From: SOIA01 sp050116035
Lineage (GTDB): Bacteria; Acidobacteriota; Aminicenantia; Aminicenantales; Aminicenantaceae
Assembly (NCBI GenBank): GCA_050116035.1
Contig: JASFPJ010000036.1
Span: forward strand, 1-16,691
Reading direction: 5' to 3'
Length of the DNA stretch: 16,691 nt
Below the pieces are notes generated by a model. That model made no database searches. It was not told where the DNA came from and saw only the letters and a list, made by a program, of their open reading frames with translations. Below are positions 1-7,706 of the stretch, piece by piece. Positions within the stretch are counted from its first letter, which is position 1. The number at the start of each line of letters is the position of its first letter. Position numbers and translations under genes: made by a program.

Positions 1-2184
1 TTTATTTTGTATATTCCGGGGGGTCTTCTTCTGCTCGCAAAAATAGCTCTTCACATTCCTGGGTTGAACAGCCTGAGCGACTCTCTCATCCTCCGCTTAC
101 ACATGGCTTCGGAAAAATTAGACCTCATTCATTTTGCTCTCTTTTCAACACTGACTCTGCTGAGTATTTTTCATAGCTCCCGGAAACCCTCTAATCTTAT
201 GGTCAGAAAGCAGCTGAAATGGATTATCTACGGACTCGGGGCGGGGATCATTCCATTCACACTTGTTTACATTATCCCTTTCATGTTCGGGCAGGTGCCG
301 TCTAAAGCGGCAGAACTCACCGTTATCCTCCAGGCTCTCATCCCTCTGACCTTTTCTTATTCCATCTCCAAGCGCAGGATTATGAATTTTGAACTGCTTC
401 TCAAAAAAGCAATCACTCTGATATCTTCATCTGCGGTCCTGGCTATTGTCTATTTCATCGTCAGTTCACAAACAAAAGGATTTGCTGAAAATAGGCTTAA
501 TGCCATCATCCTTGGAATTATTGCCATTATCCTCGGAGCCACCCTCTTTGACCCTTTGAAAAAACTCATTCAATCCATCCTGGATAGAGCCTTTTATAAA
601 CGCAGCTATAAATACCGAAAGACTCTTCTTTCCATAAGCAAGGAGCTCAGCCGGGAAAGGAGCCTCCAGAAGCTCTCTCAATCTCTCCTTGATATGATCG
701 CCAATGCACTCTCTCTGAAATGCATCGCTCTTCTTCTGCCCACAGAAAATGAAGAAAATTCATTTGCCATTTTAAGATCCCGCGGGAAATTATCCACAGC
801 GGGCAACCAAATCACTTTCGATAGTCAGCTCTACGAAGATTTGAAAGAAAAGGATTTTCTGTCTTACTATTCCTATGCTGAGAAAAAAGATATGCAGAAT
901 AAATTTGAAGACCTTTCCTCCTCTACGTTTTTCCATTATATGCCGTTAAAGGTCGAGAACAAACTCATCGGCTGCCTGGGAATGGGGAAAAAGGTGGATA
1001 ACACATTTCTCAGCAGTGAAGACTGGGAGCTTCTGACCACCATATCTTCCCCTGCCGCTCTGGCTCTTGAAAATGCCTATCTGTACAGCCAGGCCAGCAT
1101 CCGAGCGATGGAGCTGGAAAGGCTCAAGGATTATAGTGAAAACATCATAGAAAGCCTAACCATGGGAGTCGCGGTCATTGACCGGAGAGGTAAGATAACA
1201 GGTTGGAACCGAGTTCTGGAAGAAACGTTCTTGAAGAAAAAAGAAGAAGTCCTGGATAAAACTCTAGAAAAAGTATTAGGCAAGAAAAACTACGCGGCCC
1301 TTTTTCCCTTGGATTCCCAAAGAGATTTTCGCCTTTTGAGTGAAATCACTCTTGACATGCCATCTGGAGGCCAGAAAATATTCGATATATCCAAAACTCC
1401 TCTGCTGGATAATGAAATGAAACCTTACGGAACAGTCATTGCTTTTGAAGACATAACAGAAAAAATCTCGCTCCAGCAGCAGCTCCTCACAACAGAGAAA
1501 CTTGCATCCATCGGCCTCCTCTCTGCAGGAGTCGCCCATGAGATCAACACGCCACTCACCGGGATTTCAAGCTATGTTCAAATTCTTCAGAAAAAACTTT
1601 CAGACGATCATCATTCTCAAATTCTTGAAAAAATCGAGACACAAACAGATAGAGTCACTAGAATAATCAAAAATCTTCTCAACTTTGCTCGAAATCCTTC
1701 GGAATCATCATTTCATCAAGTCAACCTCAAGGAATGCCTCGAGGAAATCATATCTCTGATTGAGTACAAGCTAAAAAACATGAATATCAATTTAGAGCTG
1801 GAGCTTTCTCCTTTGGAATCTATCTGGGCAGAAGGAGAAAAACTCCAACAGGTTTTCATAAACATCATCCTCAATGCCATCGACGCAATGCCAGAAGGGG
1901 GGACTCTGAAAATAGAGCTCCATCAGGAAGAGAACCGGGCTATCGTGAAAATCGAAGACACTGGAATGGGGATCAAAAAGCAAGACTTACCCCATATATT
2001 TGATCCATTTTTTACCACGAAGGGGATTGGAAAGGGGACGGGCCTCGGCTTATCCATCAGCCATGCGATCATCAAAGAGCATGAAGGTCATATTTCAGTG
2101 AAAAGCGAGAGCGGGAAAGGCTCTCTTTTCTCGATCTTTATCCCCATGGATTTGAAAAAGACGAATAAACTCTCTGTATCCTAA
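1..2184 (+). CDS. Membrane-bound sensor histidine kinase (TM-GAF-PAS-HisKA-HATPase), 5'-partial
   Basis: Sensor kinase of a two-component system; it autophosphorylates a histidine and passes the phosphate to the regulator encoded next. The frame is open to the first base and there is no ribosome site near the TTG at 7, so the true start lies outside the window (residues are numbered from that TTG). The N-terminal 185 residues hold about six hydrophobic segments (roughly 4-18, 40-57, 72-96, 107-122, 135-154, 165-183), resembling the multi-TM input region of ComP-like kinases. A GAF-like region (about 200-365) and a PAS domain (about 375-490) follow. The HisKA H-box AHEINTPLTG carries phospho-acceptor H511. 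HATPase boxes are intact: N-box NAIDAMPEGG around N623, G1 box DTGMG from D651, F-box DPFFTTKG from D666 and G2 box GTGLGL at 677-682. Only 8 nt separate its stop from the response regulator gene, so they are cotranscribed. The signal sensed is not visible. Confidence 0.93.
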   Translation, partial: FILYIPGGLLLLAKIALHIPGLNSLSDSLILRLHMASEKLDLIHFALFSTLTLLSIFHSSRKPSNLMVRKQLKWIIYGLGAGIIPFTLVYIIPFMFGQVPSKAAELTVILQALIPLTFSYSISKRRIMNFELLLKKAITLISSSAVLAIVYFIVSSQTKGFAENRLNAIILGIIAIILGATLFDPLKKLIQSILDRAFYKRSYKYRKTLLSISKELSRERSLQKLSQSLLDMIANALSLKCIALLLPTENEENSFAILRSRGKLSTAGNQITFDSQLYEDLKEKDFLSYYSYAEKKDMQNKFEDLSSSTFFHYMPLKVENKLIGCLGMGKKVDNTFLSSEDWELLTTISSPAALALENAYLYSQASIRAMELERLKDYSENIIESLTMGVAVIDRRGKITGWNRVLEETFLKKKEEVLDKTLEKVLGKKNYAALFPLDSQRDFRLLSEITLDMPSGGQKIFDISKTPLLDNEMKPYGTVIAFEDITEKISLQQQLLTTEKLASIGLLSAGVAHEINTPLTGISSYVQILQKKLSDDHHSQILEKIETQTDRVTRIIKNLLNFARNPSESSFHQVNLKECLEEIISLIEYKLKNMNINLELELSPLESIWAEGEKLQQVFINIILNAIDAMPEGGTLKIELHQEENRAIVKIEDTGMGIKKQDLPHIFDPFFTTKGIGKGTGLGLSISHAIIKEHEGHISVKSESGKGSLFSIFIPMDLKKTNKLSVS

Positions 2185-2192
2185 GGAAAAAA

Positions 2193-3578
2193 ATGACGAA
2201 AAAAGGAACAATTCACATCATCGATGACGAGCCAATTATCCACGAGGTATTGGGCGACCTTTTGAGTTCAGAGGGGTACACCGTTGTCAATTCTACTAAC
2301 GGAGAAGAGGCTCTTGAGAAGCATTCTCCCCAGGCCTATGAACTCATCCTCTTGGACCTTCTTATGCCTGGGATGGATGGGATTGAAGTCCTGAAAAGAC
2401 TCAAGAAGATCGACCCTCACTCTATTATCGTCATTATAACAGCTTACGCCTCAGTTGAATCCGCCATTTCTGCGATGAAAATAGGGGCGTTCGACTATAT
2501 TCAAAAACCTTTTAAGCACGATGAATTGCTTTTAACCGTGGGAAGAGCCATAAAGCACAAAAGACTTCAGGAAGAAAATCTGCGTTTGAAAGATGAGCTC
2601 AAGAGAAAATTCAGCTTTGAAAACATCATCGGAAAAAGTAAAGTCATGCAGGATGTGTTTGAACTCATAAAAGCCTCTGCCCCCACACGCAGCACCATAT
2701 TGCTTCAGGGAGAGAGCGGAACAGGAAAAGAGCTCGTCGCAAGAGCCATTCATCAGAATAGCGACCGTGCGAGTTTCCCCTTCATCACCGTCAACAGCGG
2801 CTCTCTTCCACCAGACCTTTTAGAGAGTCATCTTTTCGGTCACGTCAAAGGCGCATTTACAGGGGCAGTCAACCTAAAGAAGGGATTGTTTGAAGCGGCT
2901 GAAAACGGAACTATCTTCTTTGATGAGATATCTTCTTTGAACCAGGAAACTCAATCGAAACTGCTCCGGGTGATGCAAGAAAGAGAATTCATGAGACTCG
3001 GAGGGACAAAAATAATCAAGGTTGATGTCAGGGTCGTGGCCGCCACCAATTCAGAACTGGAAGAGCTCGTGCGTCATCAGAGGTTTCGTCAGGATCTCTT
3101 CTATCGGCTCAACGTGATTAAAATCGAGCTGCCTCCCCTTAGAGAAAGAAAAGAGGATATTCCCCTTCTTGTCAAACACTTTTTAAACATCTACGGAAAA
3201 GAAAATAAAAAAGAGATCGAAGGTGTCTCTGAAGATGTCCTGGAAATTCTGGCCATTTACGACTGGCCGGGAAACATCAGAGAACTGGAAAACCTTATCG
3301 AGAGGGCCGTTGTCCTCACCAAAACCAACCTCATCACCAGAGAAAACCTCCCTCCTTTCGTTATTTCTCCTCAAGCAGAGAAAGCGTCAATCGCTTCAAC
3401 ATCCCAAGACCTCAACCTCAAAGAGGGCCTTCAGACATTCCAGAAAAAGGCCATTATCGCTGCCTTGAAGCAAAGTAAGGGAGTTCAGAAGAATGCAGCC
3501 AGCCTTTTGGGGGTCAAGCCAACAACTTTGAATGAGATGATCAAAAGGCTGAATATTGATGTTTCTGATATATCCTGA
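2193..3578 (+). CDS. NtrC-family sigma54-dependent response regulator
   Basis: Phosphorylation-controlled activator of sigma54 promoters, partner of the adjacent kinase. The receiver domain (1-120) has the acidic pair D11/D12, phospho-acceptor D55, T83 and K105. The central AAA+ domain (about 140-375) has Walker A GESGTGKE at 173-180, the sigma54-contacting GAFTGA loop at 220-225, Walker B IFFDE ending at D244/E245, and the conserved PLRERKEDIP and WPGNIRELEN motifs. The C-terminal 45 residues form a Fis-type helix-turn-helix. At 461 aa it is a full-length family member. ATG 2193 is preceded by AAGGA at 2183-2187, which overlaps the kinase stop. All catalytic residues are present, so it should be a functional ATPase. 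I found no -24/-12 (TGGCAC-N5-TTGC) promoter in the window, so its targets are probably elsewhere. A hairpin overlaps its stop codon and a terminator lies about 165 nt downstream. Confidence 0.97.
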   Translation: MTKKGTIHIIDDEPIIHEVLGDLLSSEGYTVVNSTNGEEALEKHSPQAYELILLDLLMPGMDGIEVLKRLKKIDPHSIIVIITAYASVESAISAMKIGAFDYIQKPFKHDELLLTVGRAIKHKRLQEENLRLKDELKRKFSFENIIGKSKVMQDVFELIKASAPTRSTILLQGESGTGKELVARAIHQNSDRASFPFITVNSGSLPPDLLESHLFGHVKGAFTGAVNLKKGLFEAAENGTIFFDEISSLNQETQSKLLRVMQEREFMRLGGTKIIKVDVRVVAATNSELEELVRHQRFRQDLFYRLNVIKIELPPLRERKEDIPLLVKHFLNIYGKENKKEIEGVSEDVLEILAIYDWPGNIRELENLIERAVVLTKTNLITRENLPPFVISPQAEKASIASTSQDLNLKEGLQTFQKKAIIAALKQSKGVQKNAASLLGVKPTTLNEMIKRLNIDVSDIS

Positions 3579-3589
3579 AATATCAGAAA
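3562..3589 (+). other. Perfect 10-bp inverted repeat overlapping the regulator stop codon
   Basis: TTTCTGATAT (3562-3571) and ATATCAGAAA (3580-3589) are exact reverse complements around an 8-nt loop, and the loop contains the TGA stop at 3576-3578. No T-tract follows, so it is not a textbook intrinsic terminator. It could protect the mRNA 3' end or act on the convergent transcript. The structure is seen; the role is open. Confidence 0.55.
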
Positions 3590-3634
3590 AGGGGATAGGA
3601 GGACTCGCTCAGTCATTCGGTTGCGTTTATATAA

Positions 3635-3718
3635 TGACATTGCGAACAGAGTGAAGCAATTTCATCAAAAGAAATGTATTTTCTTATAAGAGATTGCCAC
3701 GCTACGCCCGCGATGACA
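3635..3718. repeat. Degenerate palindromic interspersed repeat (TCATTGCGA...GCAATCTC type)
   Basis: The left arm 3635-3663 (TGACATTGCGAACAG...) and the reverse complement of the right arm 3690-3718 (TGTCATCGCGGGCG...) align over 29 nt with 19 identities, around a 26-nt AT-rich centre. The outer motifs CATTGCGA, GAAGCAAT, GATTGCCACGC and GCGATGACA match the style of a small non-coding palindromic repeat found in many bacterial genomes (GTCATTGCGAGCGAAGCGAAGCAATCTC-like). No reading frame is present. It probably arrived as a MITE-like element and has since decayed. Copy number cannot be judged from a single copy. Confidence 0.6.
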
Positions 3719-3741
3719 CTTTAAGCTTTACTATCATTACC

Positions 3742-3788
3742 AAAAGAGCTGCCTGATCGCTGAGCATAAACAACAGGCTGCTTTTTTT
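3742..3788 (+). terminator. Likely intrinsic terminator of the two-component operon
   Basis: AAAAGAGCTGCCTG (3742-3755) pairs with CAGGCTGCTTTTTT (3774-3787) with two mismatches in 14, around an 18-nt loop. The descending arm ends in a run of seven T (3782-3788). It sits downstream of the sigma54 regulator on the + strand. Its T-bearing arm is also one arm of the larger repeat that follows, so two alternative foldings compete. Confidence 0.55.
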
Positions 3789-3866
3789 GAAGAAGGGGGA
3801 CAGTCCCTATCTTCTTTAAAATAATGACTTAAGGGGACAGTCCCCATAAAAAAGTAGCCTGTCCCC
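3773..3866. repeat. REP-like block with GGGAC-A-GTCCC palindromes
   Basis: Outer arms ACAGGCTGCTTTTTT (3773-3787) and AAAAAAGTAGCCTGT (3848-3862) pair with one mismatch over 15 nt. Inside are two odd-length palindromes, GGGACAGTCCC (within 3796-3808) and GGGGACAGTCCCC (3833-3845). The first is flanked by AAGAAG and CTTCTT, which extend its stem. A third half-site, CTGTCCCC, adjoins the M1 peptidase stop. GGGGACAGTCCCC strings next to T- or A-runs are a pattern I associate with REP elements mobilised by IS200-like REP-associated transposases. No transposase lies in this window. It may also help terminate the convergent minus-strand transcript. Confidence 0.55.
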
Positions 3867-3871
3867 TTTTT

Positions 3872-6502
3872 TTAATGGAACTTTCCAGGTACAGCATTAT
3901 CGGGATTGACCTCAATTCTCTGGGGCTTCACCCGTAACTCTATCTCAAACTCTTCATTCTTCTCATCGACAACAACCATCCGTCTGACTCTATCTCCATT
4001 CTCTTTCCACTCAATCCAAAGCGGAAAAATAAACACATCTTTCATCTGGTTGATTCTCAATCTCAGGATATATCCATCACCGGATCTCTGGATAGAGTGA
4101 AACACTTTGACCTTTGGAAGTGTGTATGAACTAAACCAATTCTTAAAGAATACTCTTAGGTCTTTCCCTGACGCCTCTTCCATTGCTTTTATGAAAACAC
4201 TCGTACTCGCCGTCCCGTATTTATGTCTCCGATAAAACTCTTTTAATCCATTAAAAAATATTTCCTCCCCAAGAAGGTCTTTGAGCATATTCAAGGCCAA
4301 AGCTGTTTTATTGTATATGATAGTCTGGAAGGCCATTGGATCATGCAGAGCGAGGCGGGCACCCAAGGTTATCGGTCCCCATTTAGACATTTTTTCTGTC
4401 CAGTGGGAAAGCTTTCCAAAAATCGGCTCCAGCACTTCTTTCCCATGCTTTTGGCTCAAATATTGAATAGCTGAAAACTGAGCCAATCCTTCGCTCAACC
4501 ATACATCATGATATGTCTTCCAGGTCACAGCCTGTCCCCACCACTGGTGGGAAATTTCATGGGCGATGAAATATTCCCTCCAGCGAGACAGGTCAACTGG
4601 ACTCCTGACGGGGACGAGTAAGGGACTATCCGGAGTTTGATACAACTCATTGATAATGATGAAGGAGGCAGGAGAGTGTCCTCCGAACGTTGTCCACAAT
4701 CTTCGGACAACGCTTAATTTTTCGTAGGGATAGGTTCCGAATTTTTCCTCAAAAAATTGAACTATACTCTTGGCTTCCCTGAGAAGCCCTTTTTTCTCAA
4801 AAAGAACACCCGTGGAATAGAAATGCTGCAGGGGGAGTGAATCATGATCTTCCCCGACATTCGTAAATTTTCCGATAATAAAAGAGAGATATTTGACCGG
4901 ATATTTCACATCGAAGATATAAACCGAATTCTCCGTTTTATTGCCTTGCCTCGCTTTATCTGCACTGTTCAAAAGGGATGTCTCTATCATTTCTCCGTTA
5001 GAGATACACTGGTAGACGGCAGGGATTGAGATTTTTAGGCGGGCCCGAAAATAATCATTTCCAGAGGGTGACGGGTACCATTTGGCCCGCTGACTGAACA
5101 AATAAGTCTCGAACTTAACATCAATGACCGAGAGTTTCCTACCCGGATCATCCCTCCTAGTAATCTGAGGAGGAGCAACGGCATCTGTAATCTCCACCGG
5201 TGGCCTGAGTTTTCCACGATAAAATACTTCGATAGAATAAGGCTTATTTTTTGGAGGAGAATGGATGAAATAGACATAAAGAATTTCTCTCAACTTGTCC
5301 TGGCTGTAGAATAGCGACCGCCCTTCCTCATCTTGAATGCGAAGAATATTAAGTTTCGGATTAAGCTTGAGTTTTAATTTTTGGAGCGAGTCCACTTGAG
5401 ATTCCACTTCAATCTTGGCTTTTCCGGAAAGAAAATACCGTTCAGGCTTAAAATCTAAATCAATCTGGTAGCTCTTCACTTTGAACATTTGGCCAAAAGA
5501 TAAGAATAGTCTTTTCTCTTTTCCTTCAGAGGCCGGTGAATACAGATTGATGATTTGCTTATCCTTCCATCGATAGAGGTTGATTTCTTCATCTGTGAAA
5601 GGAGAATAGACATAGGTAAACGTCCCAAGTTTTTCTCCTCTGAAGCCAAAGACTGCTTCATCACCTTGAGGCAAAGTTGAAAAAAGCTCCTTATTCAGAG
5701 AATTTTCCACGGTGAATGAACGGGGATAGTGCTTGAAAAATATGGATCGTGCTGCGCTCCTCTCTTCAGAGGATGGCTCAAAGTTTTTCCATTCAGGGCT
5801 TTTATTTATCTTTATGTTGTTCTGAAAGAAATGATTCGAAAACCTGAGACATGCATACGTCAGTTTATCTTCAAGAAATTCTTTTTTATAGGACAATTTT
5901 AGCTGATGCCTTTCAATCGGGTCTGAAGGGAAGAAACGCACATCTCCTTTCCCTATGATGAGCAAGGCCGTTTCCAGCTCAGGGACATTGTCATAAAAGA
6001 GCCAAGCGTCCTTGAAGATCAGTTTTATGTCTTCATGTTCGACTTCAATCGACTCAACTCTTTCCACCCTATCTGATGGGATCTGAATTTTGTATAGAGA
6101 GCCGATGTTTCCAGCCACAATTTTTTTAGTTATTTGCCATTGACTGTCTACCTTAAGAAGTTCCAGGTGCCAAGTTTCGATAATCGCAGAATAAGAATTT
6201 TGAAATAGAACCTGCAAGAAAATTTCAGCATTATTTTCGTTCTGAATCCTATCGCTCATCTTGTATAAAGTCGCTTTCTCCATCTTGAAAAGATCGAATA
6301 TATTCTTGAAACTAGTCTCTTCAACTGATCTGATATCGTGAGCGAAATTCTCCAAATAAGCGACGATATTCTTCTGTGTCAAGGAATTTTGAATCTGACC
6401 AATAAAATTACTCAGGCTGTACTCTTGTGCATGAAGAAACGGATAGAGGATTAATGTGAGAAGCAAGGAGAGGAAAACCTGAATGATCAGTCTCTTTTTC
6501 AT
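3872..6502 (-). CDS. Secreted M1-family zinc metallopeptidase
   Basis: Predicted gluzincin peptidase of the M1 (aminopeptidase N) family, exported across the inner membrane. Residues 1-25 form a signal peptide (KKR, a hydrophobic stretch, then LHAQ). Zinc ligands H648, E649 (catalytic base) and H652 lie in HEISHQWWG, and E671 in WLSEG has the exact HEXXH-18X-E spacing. Y730 in IYNKTA is in the position of the family's transition-state tyrosine. The region about 350-610 matches the N-terminal beta-domain typical of M1. The first 150 residues after the signal peptide are not typical of M1 and look like a small alpha+beta module, perhaps NTF2-like. The exopeptidase motif GxMEN is replaced by FGGHSPASF (606-614), so classical N-terminal amine recognition may be lost. 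ATG 6502 has no Shine-Dalgarno but a -10 box placed for leaderless transcription. Activity is likely; substrate unknown. Confidence 0.9.
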   Translation of the reverse strand: MKKRLIIQVFLSLLLTLILYPFLHAQEYSLSNFIGQIQNSLTQKNIVAYLENFAHDIRSVEETSFKNIFDLFKMEKATLYKMSDRIQNENNAEIFLQVLFQNSYSAIIETWHLELLKVDSQWQITKKIVAGNIGSLYKIQIPSDRVERVESIEVEHEDIKLIFKDAWLFYDNVPELETALLIIGKGDVRFFPSDPIERHQLKLSYKKEFLEDKLTYACLRFSNHFFQNNIKINKSPEWKNFEPSSEERSAARSIFFKHYPRSFTVENSLNKELFSTLPQGDEAVFGFRGEKLGTFTYVYSPFTDEEINLYRWKDKQIINLYSPASEGKEKRLFLSFGQMFKVKSYQIDLDFKPERYFLSGKAKIEVESQVDSLQKLKLKLNPKLNILRIQDEEGRSLFYSQDKLREILYVYFIHSPPKNKPYSIEVFYRGKLRPPVEITDAVAPPQITRRDDPGRKLSVIDVKFETYLFSQRAKWYPSPSGNDYFRARLKISIPAVYQCISNGEMIETSLLNSADKARQGNKTENSVYIFDVKYPVKYLSFIIGKFTNVGEDHDSLPLQHFYSTGVLFEKKGLLREAKSIVQFFEEKFGTYPYEKLSVVRRLWTTFGGHSPASFIIINELYQTPDSPLLVPVRSPVDLSRWREYFIAHEISHQWWGQAVTWKTYHDVWLSEGLAQFSAIQYLSQKHGKEVLEPIFGKLSHWTEKMSKWGPITLGARLALHDPMAFQTIIYNKTALALNMLKDLLGEEIFFNGLKEFYRRHKYGTASTSVFIKAMEEASGKDLRVFFKNWFSSYTLPKVKVFHSIQRSGDGYILRLRINQMKDVFIFPLWIEWKENGDRVRRMVVVDEKNEEFEIELRVKPQRIEVNPDNAVPGKFH

Positions 6503-6842
6503 TTAATTATTATAGCATAAATATAAATTCCCTATAAATCATATAGGATATCTGATGTTTATCATTCGCTGCATTTTTCTGAACAAAACTTCAGTAAAAA
6601 AAGCTGCAATTTTTGTGCCATTTGAATCGACTCTAAAATAATCAATAATCAGGAAAGCCAAGGAGTATACAGAACAGATTGACCTAAAATTGGCCGAAAA
6701 GTGTAAAAAAAATTAACATTATTTCGGCTAGTCCCTCTTATTTTTGGGATTAGATCTCGAAATTTGGATAATCTCAAAGTATTATCCTGAAATCTGACCT
6801 ATATTCTGACCCCCATGACTGGATGTCGAAGCCTGAAAAAAA
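6503..6842. other. 340-bp AT-rich spacer without genes
   Basis: It lies between two minus-strand genes. Besides the M1 promoter, it holds an imperfect stem around CTGAA-N6-TTCAG with outer GCTGC arms (6568-6607), and a 7-bp inverted repeat GCCGAAA (6693-6699) / TTTCGGC (6722-6728). Neither is followed by a T-run on the minus strand, so no convincing terminator for speD is seen. No reading frame with a ribosome site was found. Confidence 0.5.
6509..6517 (-). promoter_or_regulatory. Extended -10 promoter of the M1 peptidase, predicted leaderless
   Basis: On the minus strand TGCTATAAT (6517 to 6509) is a perfect extended -10 (TGn-TATAAT). Counting seven bases on puts the transcription start at 6502, the A of the ATG. 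A -35 at the right distance (TTATAG) is poor, as is usual with extended -10 promoters. No purine-rich ribosome site precedes the ATG, which agrees with a leaderless mRNA. Confidence 0.6.
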
Positions 6843-7277
6843 TTATTTTTTTTCCTCGTTGTCCACAAAATCCTCTTCCCATGTGATAAAGCTGTGATAG
6901 AATAACCGGTCTCCCTCCTCGATTCCTCGAGTAATCTCTGTAATGTGGGAAGTTTTTGCCCCAAAGGCCTCCACAGCATAAATAACCGCTTTCTCTGGAT
7001 CCGTATCATCCCCGCAGGTGTAAAAGTCCAAGGCACCATACCCGTATTCAGGCCACGTATGGGTGGAAATGTGCGACTCAGAAATCACGATAACTCCGCT
7101 GACTCCTTTCGGGGGAAACCTGTTGACCGAAATGGACCAGACCTTCGCTCCAGCGACTTCAGCCGCTTTGACTAATATATGCTGAACCTTCTCAACACTA
7201 CCGATTATTTTTGGGTCGCACCCAGAAGCTTCAACGATATAATGATGCCCGATTGACCGATGAATTTTTTGAGGCAT
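6843..7277 (-). CDS. speD: S-adenosylmethionine decarboxylase proenzyme (pyruvoyl type, SpeH class)
   Basis: Decarboxylates S-adenosylmethionine to the aminopropyl donor for spermidine synthesis, in the cytoplasm. The 144-aa length fits the short class 1B enzymes (speH/speD of Bacillus and Thermotoga). The self-cleavage site is E67|S68 in SESHISTHTWPE; S68 becomes the pyruvoyl group, giving a beta chain 1-67 and an alpha chain 68-144. H73 and C88 keep the +5 and +20 spacing of the processing histidine and proton-donor cysteine known in the Thermotoga enzyme. ATG 7277 is preceded by AAGGAG (minus strand, about 7285-7290). It is monocistronic with its own promoter and is divergent from the redox operon. 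No spermidine synthase (speE) is adjacent. Confidence 0.96.
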   Translation of the reverse strand: MPQKIHRSIGHHYIVEASGCDPKIIGSVEKVQHILVKAAEVAGAKVWSISVNRFPPKGVSGVIVISESHISTHTWPEYGYGALDFYTCGDDTDPEKAVIYAVEAFGAKTSHITEITRGIEEGDRLFYHSFITWEEDFVDNEEKK

Positions 7278-7306
7278 TTTTGTGCTCCTTCAAGAGAGTG
7301 AACCTA

Positions 7307-7334
7307 ATTATGGCACAACCTCCCTTTCTGTCAA
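7307..7334 (-). promoter_or_regulatory. Sigma70-type promoter of speD
   Basis: On the minus strand TTGACA (7334-7329) is separated by 16 nt from CATAAT (7312-7307). That predicts a start near 7300 and a 5' leader of about 23 nt, just enough for the AAGGAG ribosome site. CCTCC (7319-7323) and GGAGG (7344-7348) flank the -35 as a possible but unproven operator. Confidence 0.65.
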
Positions 7335-7440
7335 TAGTATTTTGGAGGGATCATACACCAGAAGCAGGCATTGAAAGCTTATAAAACCTTGTAGTCTGGC
7401 CCTAAACTCTAACTCTTAAATGATGAAATCTGAAAAATCG

Positions 7441-7470
7441 TTGACAATGATAATATTTATTTGTTATAAA
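7441..7470 (+). promoter_or_regulatory. Distal promoter of the NuoE/F - GltB-like operon
   Basis: TTGACA (7441-7446) is followed by TTATAA after 17 nt (7464-7469) or TATAAA after 18 nt (7465-7470). A start near 7476 would give the first gene a leader of about 248 nt. Confidence 0.55.
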
Positions 7471-7650
7471 ACTTTGTTAAACATCATACTATAAATCTAA
7501 TATTATTCATATTCAAAGGAGGAATCATTAATTTTATAATCTCCGTTAGCCTTTCTTTCTCAAATCAATCAAGATACAGCATTTCCAAGCGCTGAAAATC
7601 AAACAGCTGTCAATTTTAATTATGATTCCACACAAGAGTCCGAATCGAAA

Positions 7651-7682
7651 CTTCTCACCTCAAGAGAAGGCCTCATTTTTTT
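7651..7682 (+). terminator. Terminator-like hairpin inside the leader (possible attenuator)
   Basis: CTTCTC (7651-7656) and GAGAAG (7664-7669) form a 6-bp stem with a 7-nt loop. Six bases later comes a run of seven T (7676-7682). No + strand gene precedes it, so a terminator here would act on the operon's own leader. The stem is short, so this is tentative. Confidence 0.35.
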
Positions 7683-7700
7683 CTTCTGCTTAATTGAAAA

Positions 7701-7706
7701 TATAAT
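7701..7706 (+). promoter_or_regulatory. Possible proximal -10 box of the redox operon
   Basis: A perfect TATAAT stands 18 nt before the GTG start, which would place a start near 7713. The -35 region is only a T-rich stretch (7676-7683), with no TTGACA-like hexamer at 16-18 nt. That predicted start lies inside the GGAGG ribosome site at 7712-7716, which argues against efficient use. Confidence 0.3.

Noticed and set aside
6568..6607. Hairpin as terminator of speD
   Set aside because: The stem is imperfect and no T-run follows it on the minus strand.
6782..7039. 85-aa minus-strand frame
   Set aside because: It overlaps speD in another frame; its N-terminal part is a shadow of that gene and it has no ribosome site.
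7420..7494. 24-codon ORF MMKSEK... before the redox operon
   Set aside because: It has no ribosome site, overlaps the likely distal promoter and has a random-looking AT-rich composition.
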